A stretch of DNA of 64,000 nucleotides from Paenibacillus sp. HW567. Its GTDB lineage: Bacteria > Bacillota > Bacilli > Paenibacillales > Paenibacillaceae. The position numbers were made by a program, and so were the translations under genes. Location of the stretch: contig NZ_KB910518.1 in assembly GCF_000374185.1 (NCBI RefSeq), positions 4,512,530 through 4,576,529 of the forward strand. The letters are read 5' to 3'. The stretch's first letter is position 1. Each line of letters starts with the position of its first letter. The notes beneath the pieces were generated by a model that worked only from the letters and a program-made list of their open reading frames with translations, was not told the origin of the DNA and did no database searches. Below, piece by piece: positions 62,258-64,000 of the stretch.

Positions 62258-63370
62258 ATGTTTAAGAACAAAAAATCGGCGCTTATCCTGCTCACTCTCG
62301 TTCTTGTCAGCGCTCTTGCGGTCACAGCCTGCAGCAGCAATAAGAACAACAGCAGCAGCAGTCCGGCTGAAACCGCCAGCGGCGCAAAGGTATCAACAGA
62401 CGGGGGAACGAAATCCCTGGAGCAGACCTTTTATATCTATGACACAATAGTGAATATCAAGGTATTCGGCGAGAAGGCGACGCAAAAAAATATGGATCAC
62501 ATCCAGCAAATGCTGGAGCGAATGGATAAAGAATTTAGCCGCACCAAGCAGGACGGAGAACTGTATGCTGTAAACCAGGCTGCCGGTAAAGAAGCCGTGG
62601 CTGTCTCTGACGAAACGCTGGATATTGTCAAGCAATCGCTGAAATACGCGGCGGAAATGGATGGGCTGTTCGATCCGACAATCGGACCTCTCGTGGACCT
62701 CTGGAATATCGGCAGCGGTGGAGATCATGTTCCTCCCCAGGCGGAAATCGACAAAGTCAAAGCCCTGACCAATTATAAGGATGTTATTGTGGATGACAAA
62801 GCGAAGACGGTCAAGCTGGCCAAAGCAGGCATGGTGCTGGATATGGGCGGGATCGGCAAGGGATATGCGGCTGACCGCATTGCGGATTATTTGAAGGAGC
62901 AGGGACTGGACAGTGCGATGATTAACCTTGGGGGCAGCAGCATTATTGCGCTTGGCAATAAGCCTAACGGCTCGCCGTGGAACATCGGCCTGCAGGACCC
63001 TGACCAGAGCCGCGGCACCCAGCTTGGAACGATCAAGATTTCGGGTGAGGTCATCGACGCTTCCGGCGTGTACGAACGTTTCTTCATGCAGGACGGGGTG
63101 CGTTATCACCACATTCTTGATCCGCGCACAGGTTTTCCTTCCCAGAACGGGCTGAAAAGCATTACGATTATGAGTCCTAACGCAACGGATGCGGATGCCC
63201 TGTCTACCGGCGTGTTCCTGATGGGCCTCGAAGACGGCATGAAATACATTGAATCCCTGCCGGAGAAGGTCGATGCCTTCTTTATTACCGACGACAACAA
63301 GATTTATGCCACCTCAGGAATTCGGGACAGACTGCAGCTTACCGATCCTACGTACACTTTTGCTAACTAA
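62258..63370 (+). CDS. ApbE-type FAD:protein FMN transferase lipoprotein
   Basis: A 370-residue lipoprotein. The signal peptide ends at C25 in LAVTACSS, then a Ser/Asn linker leads to the ApbE domain from residue 55 (YIYDTIVNIKVFG). It has DMGGIGKGYAADRIADYL with its FAD site, NLGGSSIIALG, and HHILDPRTGFPS. It transfers FMN to Thr residues of flavoproteins and is presumably anchored to the outer membrane face. No target flavoprotein gene is adjacent. GGTGGAAC precedes the ATG. Confidence 0.93.
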   Translation: MFKNKKSALILLTLVLVSALAVTACSSNKNNSSSSPAETASGAKVSTDGGTKSLEQTFYIYDTIVNIKVFGEKATQKNMDHIQQMLERMDKEFSRTKQDGELYAVNQAAGKEAVAVSDETLDIVKQSLKYAAEMDGLFDPTIGPLVDLWNIGSGGDHVPPQAEIDKVKALTNYKDVIVDDKAKTVKLAKAGMVLDMGGIGKGYAADRIADYLKEQGLDSAMINLGGSSIIALGNKPNGSPWNIGLQDPDQSRGTQLGTIKISGEVIDASGVYERFFMQDGVRYHHILDPRTGFPSQNGLKSITIMSPNATDADALSTGVFLMGLEDGMKYIESLPEKVDAFFITDDNKIYATSGIRDRLQLTDPTYTFAN

Positions 63371-63430
63371 ATAATACTGCCGGGAAGCGTGAAACATATA
63401 ATTTCTTATATTTTAACCTGTAGAGCACTA

Positions 63431-63466
63431 AAAGAACGGCGGAGCCTAAGCTCCGCCGTTCTTTTT
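63431..63466. terminator. Bidirectional terminator
   Basis: AAAGAACGGCGGAGC (63431-63445) pairs with GCTCCGCCGTTCTTT (63450-63464) around CTAA, followed by further T, a 15-bp perfect stem. Confidence 0.85.
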
Positions 63467-63479
63467 GCCGCACATAAGA

Positions 63480-64000
63480 TTAAATTATAGGAAGTTCACT
63501 GAATTCCCGGTAGTTCGTGAAAATATAACTCGGCTGATGATCCGTTCCCGGCTGCCGGCCGCGGGGGTTATACCAGATTACCCTCCAGCCTGCCGCAAGC
63601 GCACCAACTACATCATTGTCCCACGTATCCCCGACATAAATTGACTGCTCCGCTGTTGTTCCGGTTACCTTATTCACATGGGCAAAGATTGCCGGGTCCG
63701 GCTTCGCCAGCCCTACGGCGTCCGAGATGAAGATCATCTCCTCAGGAATCAGCTTATCTATGCCAAGTCCGCGCAGCTTGTTCATCTGATGCTCCTGCGG
63801 GCCGTTCGTAATGATGCCTACCTTATGCCCCAGAGAGATGAAACGCTTAAGCTGCTCGGCCACACCCTCAATCATTTCAATGCTGTATTGACGGCCAATG
63901 TACGACGCCTGGACTTTTGCCGCCTGCTCGCGGTTCAGCTTCAGCCCGTATTCGGCAAAAGCCAGCTCCAGCCGCAGCACCCGCGTCTCCTCCAGCGCCA
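63480..64000 (-). CDS. HAD-family hydrolase, partial (N-terminus outside)
   Basis: The frame stays open to the right edge, so the N-terminus, with the nucleophile Asp of motif I, is outside the window. The visible 173 residues include motif II, VGIITNGPQEH, with the Lys motif AKPDPAIF and the final acidic motif SIYVGDTWDNDVVGA. This is a HAD subfamily IA phosphatase, similar to YjjG-type pyrimidine nucleotidases, though the substrate is not shown. Confidence 0.85.
   Translation of the reverse strand, partial: ALEETRVLRLELAFAEYGLKLNREQAAKVQASYIGRQYSIEMIEGVAEQLKRFISLGHKVGIITNGPQEHQMNKLRGLGIDKLIPEEMIFISDAVGLAKPDPAIFAHVNKVTGTTAEQSIYVGDTWDNDVVGALAAGWRVIWYNPRGRQPGTDHQPSYIFTNYREFSELPII

Noticed and set aside
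1..64000. Mobile elements, phage, integrase or tRNA genes
   Set aside because: No transposase, integrase, terminase or tRNA-like cloverleaf was recognised by reading; a tRNAscan or ISfinder search would settle it.

Overview
The window is a compact chromosomal segment of about 50% GC. It reads as Paenibacillus or a close relative. Supporting signs are Gram-positive Shine-Dalgarno sites with many GTG/TTG starts, a T-box leader on the ilv-leu operon, a B. subtilis-like nupN-O-P-Q nucleoside ABC operon, infC-rpmI-rplT, a ytqA-ytqB pair, a sporulation-type sensor kinase, PerR-like and Fur-like boxes, a holin-like mini-toxin, and repetitive non-coding intergenic islands. The species assignment is inference. 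I see no phage, transposase, CRISPR array, rRNA or tRNA.

Layout. 0-8 kb: edge membrane gene, DRE-TIM aldolase-like enzyme, Fur-box-controlled feoA-feoB plus a Cys-rich partner, M17 aminopeptidase, PAS histidine kinase with Spo0A-box-like upstream motifs, zinc-ribbon protein. 8-14 kb: peroxiredoxin with a perfect PerR-type palindrome, a detached leuB, an MFS/TetR divergent pair, aldo/keto reductase. 13.7-21.8 kb: a four-gene ECF sigma operon (sigma, ZAS anti-sigma, membrane protein, DUF4097-like protein), a REC-SARP response regulator, and a 1300-residue LPXTG adhesin. 21.9-27.5 kb: ilvB-ilvN-ilvC-leuA behind a T-box leader with a near-consensus promoter.

27.5-35.7 kb: GNAT acetyltransferase, coat-like Gly/Pro/Tyr protein, nup-type ABC operon, thioesterase, infC-rpmI-rplT with its leader; infC very probably starts at ATC. 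35.7-45 kb: membrane glycosyltransferase, a PAP2 phosphatase followed by a diacylglycerol-glucosyltransferase-like protein, trmB, a tightly coupled radical SAM-methyltransferase-VOC-mannose-6-phosphate isomerase run, two 57-bp repeats before an alpha/beta hydrolase, and the mini-toxin. 45-53 kb: minus-strand run recQ, B12-radical SAM, GNAT, nucleotidyltransferase; then an RluA-type synthase, a GNAT remnant and small unknowns. 53-64 kb: TetR and oleate hydratase, DsbA/FrnE oxidoreductase, a repeat-rich gene-free island, two glycosyltransferases, TetR-YhgE/Pip, ApbE lipoprotein and an edge HAD hydrolase.

Most genes are housekeeping or envelope functions. The less explained pieces are the 57-bp repeat pair, the repeat-bearing gene-free islands at 51.5 and 56.1-56.5 kb, the 27-residue toxin with a stop codon buried in a hairpin, the adhesin next to a SARP regulator and an ECF operon, and two apparent non-AUG/GUG/UUG starts (infC ATC, aminopeptidase ATT). 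I did not find a clear new multi-gene defence or mobile system.
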